This document shows, piece by piece, positions 32,756 through 40,745 of a stretch of 42,742 nt of DNA (position 1 is its first letter; each line of letters starts with the position of its first letter). Location of the stretch: positions 1 through 42,742 of the forward strand of contig SVTC01000020.1 of NCBI GenBank assembly GCA_015063985.1, in the 5' to 3' direction. The translations under genes and the position numbers were made by a program. The stretch is from Oscillospiraceae bacterium. GTDB taxonomy: Bacteria > Bacillota > Clostridia > Oscillospirales > SIG627. The notes under the pieces were generated by a model. It saw only the letters and a list, made by a program, of their open reading frames with translations, made no database searches and was not told where the DNA came from.

Positions 32756-35268
32756 CTTAATTTAAGCTCCTTTTTAATGCTAAGCTTTTTAAAGCAGACC
32801 GTGCCTTTTGAAAATTCAAAGTCTATTTTTTCGTTGTCTGAGGTGACTTCCTTTATTTCCTTTAAAGGAACAAAGATCGATGCCAGAGTCAAAGGCTCTC
32901 CCATGACGGACAAGGAAAAAGATCTTTCATCAAAGCTGACGGTTCCCCAACTTTGGCAAACACTGAAGAGATATTTTCCGTTCTTGGCCTTTGGGGCAAA
33001 GCCGATATGCTTTTTTGTCATATCAAACTTAAAGCCGCTGTAGATGGGCATAAGGGCGTAGGATGCCATGGAGCGGGCGTAGTTGTTTCCGCACTCGATC
33101 TCGTTGAAGGGATTTCGCTTTTCACCGTCGTAACGGTCTCTGATTGCTTTTACCATGCTTTCGCCTTCGGTAATAAATCCTTCGTGTATCATAAGTCCCG
33201 CAAGAGCATATTCAAAGCCGGTCATGGTTTCCTCGCAATACGGGATCGGAATAGCGGGAGTTTTTACGCTGTCGGGGTAGGAGCAGATCAGAGTGCCGCC
33301 TTCGTCGTTCAGTGCAAAATTTCTCCACATATTGGTGACTTCCCGCATTGAGCTTTTGAAGTTATATTTGTAAAGGCTTTTTAAGGCTGTTCTTTTTTTG
33401 TCTTTATCGAAAACTCCCTCTTCTCCGATAAGAGCGGCGTGCCAATCTGAAAGCATCTGATCTATCATGCATCCGTCGGCAATCTGATATTTTATTTGCT
33501 TTGCCTCGCTGTTCCAATAAGGCTCCACGGCATTGAATTTTTCCAATATTTCCTTGTTGGCGATCTCCACCTTTTGGCAGAAATATTCTCCGTTGAAGAG
33601 ATTCTCGTTGCACCATTCTTTTCCGCTGTTGAAGATTTTGGTGTAGAGCTTTGCTCTGTTTTCATCTCCTAAATATTTTGCCATTTTGGCGCCGCATTCC
33701 AGAGCAAGGAGATAAAAGCCCTGGAGCCAGGAGGACGGACCGAAAAGCTCCATATCAAGGGTATGATGCTGACGTCCTTCCAGAACTCCGTCTTGGTTTT
33801 CGTCCCATTTGTCGGGGTTTTTGTCCGACCAGGCATATTCAAGCATGGAGAAGATGTATTTTGAATTATCCTTAAGCCAACTGTCGTCTCCCGTGAAACG
33901 CCACTGACGGTAGCATTTTATAACCTCTCCCATTTGTCCGTCTACACAGGGGCGGAAGTTTTGCTCTGTTATCCTGCGCGGAGGAAGATCTATACGGAAG
34001 GTGCTTGCGCCGTTTTCCAAAAGGGCGTATTTGAAGGTGTTTTCTCTCATGCTGCGCTCAAGCCTTGGGAAAAGATAGGGGAGAGCGTAGGCATAATTCC
34101 AAACGTGCTGGCAGCTTCCGAAGCAGGAGCCCACGGTTTGCTGACAGCCCTCCCAACCCCAAAAGGAGCCGTCGGTAAGGCGCATAGTCGTGGGAGTCTT
34201 GAGAACCGAAAGGTTTGAGGATATTGCATCCATAACGTATGAAGGCAGAGTACAAGCTTTCATAGCATCGCAAAACTGCTTTGATCTTCTGAAAAGGGAG
34301 CTGAAGTGCTTCAAAGCGTACTCGCCGCTTTCAAGGGAGCTTTCAAACTCAGTGGCATAATAGTTCTTCCAGGTCTTATCCTTGTAATCGGGACTTGTGC
34401 TCCAATAATTATAGGCATTGGGGGCATTCCAGGAGATAACAAAGCGAAGCCTTGCGCTTTTCTTGGGAGCGATGCTGACGTAGGATACCACTGTGCCGTG
34501 ATCCTTTTTTCTTCCTTCGGCTTCATATACTCTCGAGGGAAGGCGGTCAAGCTCGCTAAGATTTTTCCAGAATACCGTTATTTTATCCTGCCACTTTCCT
34601 CTGTACCAATATTCCTGGACTGCCACTTCTTTTCCGTCGGTGAGAATGCAAAGGTCTGTATAATTAACGTCATCACCATTAAGATTTTCACTGTTGAGCA
34701 TAAGTCCGTTGAAGTCGGAGGCTGTCAGCTTTTTGTTTTTTCCGCCTACGGTGCGGTTTTGAACGGTGCAGGCAATGGCAAATTCTATATCCTCGTCGGA
34801 GGTGTTTTTCACGGTCCACTCAAAAAATGCCGCAGGCAGGCTCGAATTGTATTCATCATGGGGGATAAAGGGGTTAAAGGCGCAAAGCTTTACGGTGGCG
34901 GGAAAATCGGGATCTGAAAATTTTATCCTTGCGAATGGGAAATCTCCCTCAAAGCTTGTATTCTTGAAGTGGGGAAAGCCTGCAAGGGTGGAGTTATCAA
35001 GACCGTTTCCCATGCCGCCATAATCAGTATAACTGAATCTGCCCATAAAATTATCCAACGCATCGCCTTGAAGCACTTTGACTGTGCTTCTGTCTTTCAT
35101 TTTTGCTTTTATCGCAAAGTGGGAATAACCGTTCCTTTTGGTCTTGTTGGGGCGGTTTTGGATCTCCCATTCGCCCAATTCTCCGTTGCCGTAGAGTCCG
35201 ATACATCCCGTGCCTATCCCTCCTAAGGGAAACGATATATTTTTGGTTTTTTTATTTTTGTAGATCAT
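32752..35268 (-). CDS. GH116 family beta-glucosidase-like protein
   Basis: 838 residues, start with GAGAGGAAATACT upstream. GH116 includes bacterial beta-glucosidase/beta-xylosidase and human GBA2 glucosylceramidase. The N-terminal beta-domain begins with ISFPLGGIGTGCIGLYGNGEL, the family hallmark. The (alpha/alpha)6 domain has FWGWEGCQQTVGSCFGSCQH, which likely holds the nucleophile Glu, and DGVLEGRQHHTLDMELFGPS, whose LDMELFG region holds the acid/base Asp. ADGCMIDQMLSDWHA is also conserved. Cytoplasmic. The LacI regulator gene overlaps its 3' end by 4 bp. Confidence 0.92.
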   Translation of the reverse strand: MIYKNKKTKNISFPLGGIGTGCIGLYGNGELGEWEIQNRPNKTKRNGYSHFAIKAKMKDRSTVKVLQGDALDNFMGRFSYTDYGGMGNGLDNSTLAGFPHFKNTSFEGDFPFARIKFSDPDFPATVKLCAFNPFIPHDEYNSSLPAAFFEWTVKNTSDEDIEFAIACTVQNRTVGGKNKKLTASDFNGLMLNSENLNGDDVNYTDLCILTDGKEVAVQEYWYRGKWQDKITVFWKNLSELDRLPSRVYEAEGRKKDHGTVVSYVSIAPKKSARLRFVISWNAPNAYNYWSTSPDYKDKTWKNYYATEFESSLESGEYALKHFSSLFRRSKQFCDAMKACTLPSYVMDAISSNLSVLKTPTTMRLTDGSFWGWEGCQQTVGSCFGSCQHVWNYAYALPYLFPRLERSMRENTFKYALLENGASTFRIDLPPRRITEQNFRPCVDGQMGEVIKCYRQWRFTGDDSWLKDNSKYIFSMLEYAWSDKNPDKWDENQDGVLEGRQHHTLDMELFGPSSWLQGFYLLALECGAKMAKYLGDENRAKLYTKIFNSGKEWCNENLFNGEYFCQKVEIANKEILEKFNAVEPYWNSEAKQIKYQIADGCMIDQMLSDWHAALIGEEGVFDKDKKRTALKSLYKYNFKSSMREVTNMWRNFALNDEGGTLICSYPDSVKTPAIPIPYCEETMTGFEYALAGLMIHEGFITEGESMVKAIRDRYDGEKRNPFNEIECGNNYARSMASYALMPIYSGFKFDMTKKHIGFAPKAKNGKYLFSVCQSWGTVSFDERSFSLSVMGEPLTLASIFVPLKEIKEVTSDNEKIDFEFSKGTVCFKKLSIKKELKLS

Positions 35269-35294
35269 AGTATTTCCTCTCCCGTTTTTTTATA

Positions 35295-35323
35295 ATTTTA
35301 TACGTTAAGATCTCCCGTGTCAA
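35295..35323 (-). promoter_or_regulatory. Promoter of the GH116/LacI operon
   Basis: On the minus strand, TTGACA (35323-35318), 17 bp, TAAAAT (35300-35295). Confidence 0.7.
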
Positions 35324-35337
35324 CTTACACGGAGTAA

Positions 35338-35376
35338 AAACTAAAAATCAGAGAAGACGGGGATCTTCTCTGATAA
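35338..35376 (-). terminator. Terminator of the 35383-37524 gene
   Basis: ATCAGAGAAGA/TCTTCTCTGAT hairpin (35347-35374) followed on the minus strand by TTTTTAGTTTTT. Confidence 0.85.
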
Positions 35377-35382
35377 AATTAG

Positions 35383-37524
35383 TTAATCTAAGCAAGCATT
35401 TTTTAGTGCCAGTGATAGCTCTTCCTTGGAAAGGGAGGTTTTTAAATATACTCTGTTTTCTAAAATAAAGCCGTTTTCGCAAATGGCGGTCTCTTCTCCG
35501 TCGATGGAATCAAGAAGCCTTGCATCGGGGATGGAGAGCTTTAATATACCCTTGTCGGTCCTGTGCCACATCACCGCATAGGAGTAGCCGCCCTCCGTGA
35601 ATACGAAGGCGCGCAGAGCAGATCTTGCATCGGTTACGGGAAAGTATTCCGTAAGCTTAAGACTGCCGTCCTTAAGCCTTAAAAGGTGGAATTCTCTGTC
35701 TGGATCTCTCATTGCGAGCATTTGCTCGTCTGTGAAGAGGCTCTGCTCTCTGGCTTGCTCCCAGCGCTTCATGGTTTCCAGCACGTCGGCGGTTCTGGGG
35801 TTTGCGTCCATCGCTTCAAGCACGCCCTTCATTATAACGGGGCAGCCCCAGGATGCGGCTCTGCAGGTTCCGTACTCAAAGCTGTCCGGCTGGTTGTCCT
35901 TGAAGTAGTCCCACCAACCGAAGTTGAGCCTTGTGAAGTCCTTTGCCGTGTGGGGAGCTTGGTTGAGGGGGAATTTTGCGATCATGGGCTTTAGCATTTC
36001 CTCTGTGGGGACAAGGTTTTTGTCGTCCATATCAAAGGCGTTGCCTCCGCTGAGTATATGCCAGCCGAAGTGGGATTTTGCGGCACCCTCGCAGAACAGG
36101 GGCTCCTTTTCAAAGAGCTTGTATACTCTGTACTGAGCGTTGGGGACGTGAAATTCATAGGGGACGTTGACTCCCTCGGAGCCATCGTAATATACAAACT
36201 CAAAGCCGAGATTATAAACGTCGGCAAGCTTTTTGCCTACCTCGTCCTGCAGATCGGTATTCTGGTCGATATATATGCTGGTGGCACCGTATTCGCTTAC
36301 GTCGCTTATGCCGCCCACGGTTCCCGCCTTGTGAGCTTGAGGCTCGGTATCCCAATGGCCTCTCTTGCAGCCCTCAAAGCGATAGGGTGGGGTAGTAGTG
36401 TAGCTTTCGTAGCTGATGAGCTCGTTGTCAAAGTGTAGAACTCTTGTTTGTGGGTGCATGGGAGCAAATTCGGGAGAACGGTCAACGTAGATAACGTCAT
36501 CCTTCTCGTCAAGATCCTTTGTGAGAGTAAAGAGAATGGTCTTGTTCAGTCTCGGATCTGCCTTTGGAGTGACGTAAGCCGTCTTTATGCCGATGTGGGA
36601 ATGCAAAAAGTGTATTCCGGGCTTTATACCTGCGGCTCGGATCTTATCAAGCATTGCCTTAAGACCCTCGGTGCCATTGTAGCAATCCTGCAAAAAATAG
36701 TCTCCGCAGTGACGGTAGCCTCTTTCCTCAACGAAAATGCTTTTGTAGTATATAAGCATCAGCTTCATTCCCGCCGCCTTGCAATATGCGATATGACGGT
36801 CAAGGTTTGAGGGATTAAGATCCCTTACCCAATAGCTGGAGGTGTTTATGTATTTTCCCCGTCTTGCCTCTACTCCCTTGGGAAGACCGTAGTCCTTTTC
36901 CAAAGCGTCGATCCTGTCAAGAAGAGTGTCGGGGGAGCTGACTATAAGTGCTGTGCCCGCACCCAAAAGCTTTATTCCCCTCACCGCATCGGCGGTAAGC
37001 GCTCTGCCTGAGGGTGTCTTTTCACTGTCTATACGCTCATAGGGAGAGGTGGCAAGCAAATTGACCGCCACTTGATCATCCCACATAACGTTGAGCCACT
37101 GACCGAAGTTTTTAAGCTTCTTTAAATTGAGCTTCATCAGGCGAAACTCCGTGATGGGAGGAGGCGTCATACACAGATCGCGGAAGGCGCACTCGGGGAT
37201 GATGTAATCGCTTAGCGTAAAGCTTACGTAGCTGTCGGTGATCTTCAGCGTTACCACTGCTTGAAAAAGCACCTTATCAAAGCCGATGATCAGCTTATCA
37301 CCATCGCGGCGCACGGAGGTTGCTTCAAATTCTGTGCGCTTGTTGCAGTAGGCAAGCTTTATTTCGTTATTGAAGGGTCTGTCCTGAGTAATGGAAAAGA
37401 GCTTGGACGGTGTGCTCAGATCAAGACATTCACGGCCCGTTGCCTTGTGGATCAGGCTTTCGGCACTGCCGTCTGATCTTATTTTAAGCAAAAAATCCTT
37501 GTTTTCTATTGTTATAACGTTCAT
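35383..37524 (-). CDS. Large TIM-barrel glycosidase-like protein, unclassified
   Basis: 713 residues from the ATG at 37524, which follows two tandem ribosome binding sites; an in-frame ATG at 37581 would overlap the upstream gene. An N-terminal beta-sandwich (~1-215) precedes a barrel with YWVRDLNPSNLDRHIAYCK, GMKLMLIYYKS, GIKPGIHFLHSHIG, SIYIDQNTD, FEFVYYDGSEG, EPLFCEGAAKSH and FGWWDYFK, and a C-terminal beta domain. VYYDGSEG resembles the nucleophile strand of retaining alpha-glycosidases, and CEGAAKSH may supply a second acid. This recalls GH31/GH36/GH101-type barrels, but no CAZy family could be named. Co-transcribed with the nucleotidyltransferase-fold gene 37 bp upstream. Confidence 0.7.
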   Translation of the reverse strand: MNVITIENKDFLLKIRSDGSAESLIHKATGRECLDLSTPSKLFSITQDRPFNNEIKLAYCNKRTEFEATSVRRDGDKLIIGFDKVLFQAVVTLKITDSYVSFTLSDYIIPECAFRDLCMTPPPITEFRLMKLNLKKLKNFGQWLNVMWDDQVAVNLLATSPYERIDSEKTPSGRALTADAVRGIKLLGAGTALIVSSPDTLLDRIDALEKDYGLPKGVEARRGKYINTSSYWVRDLNPSNLDRHIAYCKAAGMKLMLIYYKSIFVEERGYRHCGDYFLQDCYNGTEGLKAMLDKIRAAGIKPGIHFLHSHIGIKTAYVTPKADPRLNKTILFTLTKDLDEKDDVIYVDRSPEFAPMHPQTRVLHFDNELISYESYTTTPPYRFEGCKRGHWDTEPQAHKAGTVGGISDVSEYGATSIYIDQNTDLQDEVGKKLADVYNLGFEFVYYDGSEGVNVPYEFHVPNAQYRVYKLFEKEPLFCEGAAKSHFGWHILSGGNAFDMDDKNLVPTEEMLKPMIAKFPLNQAPHTAKDFTRLNFGWWDYFKDNQPDSFEYGTCRAASWGCPVIMKGVLEAMDANPRTADVLETMKRWEQAREQSLFTDEQMLAMRDPDREFHLLRLKDGSLKLTEYFPVTDARSALRAFVFTEGGYSYAVMWHRTDKGILKLSIPDARLLDSIDGEETAICENGFILENRVYLKTSLSKEELSLALKNACLD

Positions 37525-37549
37525 TGTATCTCCTTGTATCTCCTTTTGC
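37525..37549 (-). promoter_or_regulatory. Tandem ribosome binding sites
   Basis: On the minus strand AAGGAGATACAAGGAGATAC is followed by AATG: an 11-base unit AGGAGATACAA occurs twice before the start codon. The proximal copy has the right spacing; the distal one is a duplicate. Confidence 0.7.
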
Positions 37550-37561
37550 GTTGTTGGTGGA

Positions 37562-38725
37562 TCATTGCAATCCAACCTCATTTAAAAATCTTTTCATATC
37601 CTTGGCCTTCTCGCCGTCAAGGCTCTTGTTGGCATTCAATTCGCTCTTTGCCATTTTTGCCACCTTGGGATTCAGCAGCATAAACCATCTTCTTACCTGC
37701 ATAAAGGGCAGTAGCCACGGATGCTTTTCCAAAACGGGATAGTAGCGGACCAGCTTTTCCTTGGGAGCGAATATTCGGGAGATGAGGTATCCCGCCTTTC
37801 CGCCCTTTTTGTTTTGCTGAAGGGTTACGCGATTTTTGGTCGTTCCGTATACTCCTCCGCTTAAAAGAAAGTCCTGCATCTGAATAGAAAGGGGGTCCGG
37901 TTTTTTTCCTTCGAACCATACGAGACTGAGCTCCACGGCTGAGTGGGCGAATTTGTCAAGCCCGCTTTCACAAAGAAGCCCGTCTTTTTTTTCGGCGTTG
38001 GTCTTTGCATGCTTTTCAAGCAGCCACAGATCTATGAAGGGTCTTATACCGCATCCGCCGTTTTCAAAGTGCTTCGCCATATGGGCGATATGGTAAAAGT
38101 AGAAAAATCCGCTGTTCATTTTGTGGCGGTAGGTGCAGCCTTCCTCCGGCTCGGACATATCCCAGACCGATCTTAATACATTAATGGCGTTGTTGGCACA
38201 ATCCTCCTCCACAAGATCGAAATGCAGCTCTATCCTTACTCCGCTTGGACTTGAAAGGGAAACGTCGTGGGTGCTTCTGCCTGCTTTTTCATAGCCAAGG
38301 CTCATACATAGGGCATTGATGGCGTTTTCCAGCTCTTCCTTTTTTACAAGAACGTCTATATCGCAGCTTGTTCTCATCCAGGGCTCGGGATAGTAGCCGC
38401 GGATTATCGCTCCCTTTAAGGGGATAAAGCAAAGCCTTGCTTCCTCGAGAGCTTGGCAGAGGGCTTCAAGCTCAAATTGGAGCTTTTCGTATCTGTATAC
38501 CGCGGTAAAGATCACCTTTTCAAACCTTAAGTCATCCTCGGCAATCAGAGCATTGTTTTTTAAGCCGAGAATAAAAAGGTGGGCAACGTCGTGCTTTGAG
38601 GCAAGCTTATAGAGGGGATCGAAAAGCTCGTGGGAATATTGCTTTACGTACTTTTCCTCAAGCTTTTCTCCGCTGACTGCAGATCTTATCAGGGCAAAAA
38701 GTAAGGTGTATATTTGTTGATCCAT
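37562..38725 (-). CDS. Nucleotidyltransferase-fold protein (NTP_transf_5-like)
   Basis: 387 residues. CFIPLKGAIIRGYYPEPWMRTSCDIDVLV (about 95-125) is the core of the uncharacterised NTP_transf_5 family: the D-x-D of CDIDVLV would be the metal-binding pair, and HFDLVEED adds a later acidic residue. The middle contains a helical segment with FFYFYHIAHMAKHFENGGCGIRPFIDLW, which is conserved in the family. Homologues are frequently found in polysaccharide and surface-glycan loci, but the substrate is unknown. It is first in a two-gene operon with the unclassified glycosidase. Confidence 0.85.
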   Translation of the reverse strand: MDQQIYTLLFALIRSAVSGEKLEEKYVKQYSHELFDPLYKLASKHDVAHLFILGLKNNALIAEDDLRFEKVIFTAVYRYEKLQFELEALCQALEEARLCFIPLKGAIIRGYYPEPWMRTSCDIDVLVKKEELENAINALCMSLGYEKAGRSTHDVSLSSPSGVRIELHFDLVEEDCANNAINVLRSVWDMSEPEEGCTYRHKMNSGFFYFYHIAHMAKHFENGGCGIRPFIDLWLLEKHAKTNAEKKDGLLCESGLDKFAHSAVELSLVWFEGKKPDPLSIQMQDFLLSGGVYGTTKNRVTLQQNKKGGKAGYLISRIFAPKEKLVRYYPVLEKHPWLLPFMQVRRWFMLLNPKVAKMAKSELNANKSLDGEKAKDMKRFLNEVGLQ

Positions 38726-38761
38726 ATTTAAATCCTTATATTTTTTGCTTTTGTACTTTAT

Positions 38762-38790
38762 ATTATAGTGTATTCAAGGTCATTAGTCAA
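38762..38790 (-). promoter_or_regulatory. Promoter of the nucleotidyltransferase/glycosidase operon
   Basis: On the minus strand, TTGACT (38790-38785), 17 bp, TATAAT (38767-38762). Confidence 0.75.
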
Positions 38791-38830
38791 GTAAAAAATG
38801 CTTGTAATTGGGGCTTTTTTAGCTTGTGTG

Positions 38831-38859
38831 TTGACAAAAAATCCCGCTTGGGTTATAAT
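38831..38859 (+). promoter_or_regulatory. Consensus promoter of the second GH28-like gene
   Basis: TTGACA (38831-38836), 17 bp, TATAAT (38854-38859). Confidence 0.85.
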
Positions 38860-38923
38860 CAATGCAGGGTGTTTGTCTATAAGACTGTTGGATACACCGA
38901 GAATTATTTTGTAAGGAGCCGTT

Positions 38924-40411
38924 ATGTTATATATTCCCCCATTGCCCTTGTCTTATCAGGGCAGAGATATCAGAGAGCTTACCCTCGGAGGTGCTGAGCC
39001 CTTCAAATGGTTCTTTGATCGCTATACCCTTTTCGTTAACGGAGAGGAATGCCCCGTCAGGGAGTGCCGTGTTTCCGCCATTCCCTTTAACAGACCTTGG
39101 CCCGGTAAGCAAAGAGATATTGCTCAAACGGAAATGGCAGGCTACAGTGTTTTTTACTCTGATGAAGCTGTTACCGTTACGGTTAAGGTGGACGGCGGCT
39201 TTGAAAAGGCGGTGGTCAGACCTCTTGGCGCGGGAATAAAGGTGGAAAGGCTTTCGTCGGATACCGCTCGCTTTACTTTGGATAAAAACGGAGCCTACGT
39301 TTTTGAGGCCGACGGAGAGCACAGTCCCTTGGAGATCTTTTACGAAAAAAAGCCGGTTGAGCCTTCAATGGAGGGAATAACCAAATATTACGGCCCGGGT
39401 ATTCATTTTGAGGGCATCGTCAGACTTTATGATAATGACGTGGTGTACGTTCACCCCGAGGCGCAGGTATTTGCATCGTTTAATGCCATAGGTGCAAGAA
39501 ATATACGTATTTTTGGCGGCGGAGTAATTGACGGCGGAACGGAAAGAAGACTTTTCGAGCATTGCTACGAGAACTTTACCAAGGGTACGGTCAGGTTCTA
39601 TGACTGCGAGGACGTTGTGATTGAGGATGTTATCTTAAAGGACAGTGCCACCTGGGTGCTCAGTATGTTCCGTTGTGACAGAGTCAGGATCGATAACGTT
39701 AAGGAAGTGGGAAATTGGCGCTATAACACCGATGGCATCGACCTTTGTAACTGCCGCGATGTGCTGATCCAAAACTGCTATATTCACGTTTTTGACGACG
39801 GTATAACCATAAAGGGAGTTTCAAATTGGGACAGAAGCTTTGTACCGGAGGAGCGCAGAGACAGAAGCGTTTATAATATAGTTATAGACAAATGTATTTT
39901 GTGGTGCGGATGGGGAAGGACCTGTGAGATCGGCGTTGAATCCAGTGCGCCGGAAATGACAGGCATAGTTTTCAAAAATTGCGATTGCATCAGAAACACC
40001 CACGCTGTTCTCGATGCAAGGGCAGGCTGGAGCGGATATATCCATCACGTGAGCTTTGAGAATATAAACGTAGAGCTCCATAGCGATTATCAAAGACCCG
40101 TGCGACAAAGAGATTTCGACGATGACCAGGTGTATACACCCGAGGAAAGCAAGTATACCGTGCCTGCGGTTATGTACGTTGATGACAAAAGCTTTGCAAA
40201 CAGTGTGCCCGGAAAGGTTTCGAACGTAAGCTTTAAGAATATCTTTGTCATTGCGGACGACGGTGTTCCCAAGCCCGAGGTTAGCTTTGTTTCCTATAAC
40301 GGTGGAGTACGGGATATTTACGTTGACGGAGTCTATTTTAACGGCGTAAGACAAAAGGATCTTTCTCTTTTCGATACGTCAAAATGTAACGTCCGACCAA
40401 TTTTTTCCTGA
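38924..40411 (+). CDS. GH28-like polygalacturonase-fold protein (paralogue of 17558-19075)
   Basis: 495 residues, AAGGAG ten bases upstream. It shares with its paralogue the N-terminal motif CRVSAIPFNRPWPGKQRDIAQTE and the beta-helix signature YNTDGIDLCNCRDVLIQNC plus VFDDGITIKG, which match the NTD and DD catalytic Asp motifs of GH28. Again the GHG motif is replaced, here by CEIGVESSAP, and RIK by LDARAG, so both proteins belong to one divergent branch. No signal peptide. Unlike its paralogue it has no adjacent AraC gene or permease and a fully consensus promoter, suggesting constitutive expression. Confidence 0.82.
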   Translation: MLYIPPLPLSYQGRDIRELTLGGAEPFKWFFDRYTLFVNGEECPVRECRVSAIPFNRPWPGKQRDIAQTEMAGYSVFYSDEAVTVTVKVDGGFEKAVVRPLGAGIKVERLSSDTARFTLDKNGAYVFEADGEHSPLEIFYEKKPVEPSMEGITKYYGPGIHFEGIVRLYDNDVVYVHPEAQVFASFNAIGARNIRIFGGGVIDGGTERRLFEHCYENFTKGTVRFYDCEDVVIEDVILKDSATWVLSMFRCDRVRIDNVKEVGNWRYNTDGIDLCNCRDVLIQNCYIHVFDDGITIKGVSNWDRSFVPEERRDRSVYNIVIDKCILWCGWGRTCEIGVESSAPEMTGIVFKNCDCIRNTHAVLDARAGWSGYIHHVSFENINVELHSDYQRPVRQRDFDDDQVYTPEESKYTVPAVMYVDDKSFANSVPGKVSNVSFKNIFVIADDGVPKPEVSFVSYNGGVRDIYVDGVYFNGVRQKDLSLFDTSKCNVRPIFS

Positions 40412-40415
40412 TGGA

Positions 40416-40444
40416 TTGACAAATTTTTAAGATGATAGTATAAT
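40416..40444 (+). promoter_or_regulatory. Consensus promoter of the small membrane protein gene
   Basis: TTGACA (40416-40421), 17 bp, TATAAT (40439-40444). Confidence 0.85.
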
Positions 40445-40474
40445 TAAGTAAAGTAAATTTCGGAGCGTATTTTG

Positions 40475-40690
40475 ATGAAGACACTGTTATTGATAACGAT
40501 CATTTTTTGCCTTACTCTTGTTGGTGTAAGCGCCGAGGGAGCCGCGGAAAGCTCTGTTCCCGCCACATCATCCGAGGCAAACGTTCTTCTTGTGGATCAT
40601 AACACTACCATTCTTTTCTTTCTTGCGATACTCTTTGTGATATTTGCGATCCTGCTTTGTATAACAAGCTACAGAAAAAGAAAACGCTGA
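40475..40690 (+). CDS. Small membrane protein with signal peptide
   Basis: 71 residues from the ATG at 40475 (GGAG nine bases upstream; the TTG one codon earlier is less likely). MKTLLLITIIFCLTLVGVSAEG is a signal peptide with a plausible Ala-x-Ala-like cleavage near VSA. A short Ser/Ala/Glu-rich extracytoplasmic segment follows, then one hydrophobic helix (ILFFLAILFVIFAILLCIT) and a basic tail YRKRKR. The predicted topology after cleavage is outside-in with a cytoplasmic basic end. It has a perfect promoter and terminator of its own, so it is likely expressed. Function unknown. Confidence 0.7.
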   Translation: MKTLLLITIIFCLTLVGVSAEGAAESSVPATSSEANVLLVDHNTTILFFLAILFVIFAILLCITSYRKRKR

Positions 40691-40704
40691 ATACCATAAA
40701 AAGA

Positions 40705-40741
40705 TCAGGCTATCCGAGTTAAGTCGGATAGCCTTTTTTAG
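40705..40741. terminator. Bidirectional terminator between the small gene and argH
   Basis: AGGCTATCCGA (40707-40717) pairs with TCGGATAGCCT (40724-40734), followed by TTTTTA. Confidence 0.88.
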
Positions 40742-40745
40742 TTGG

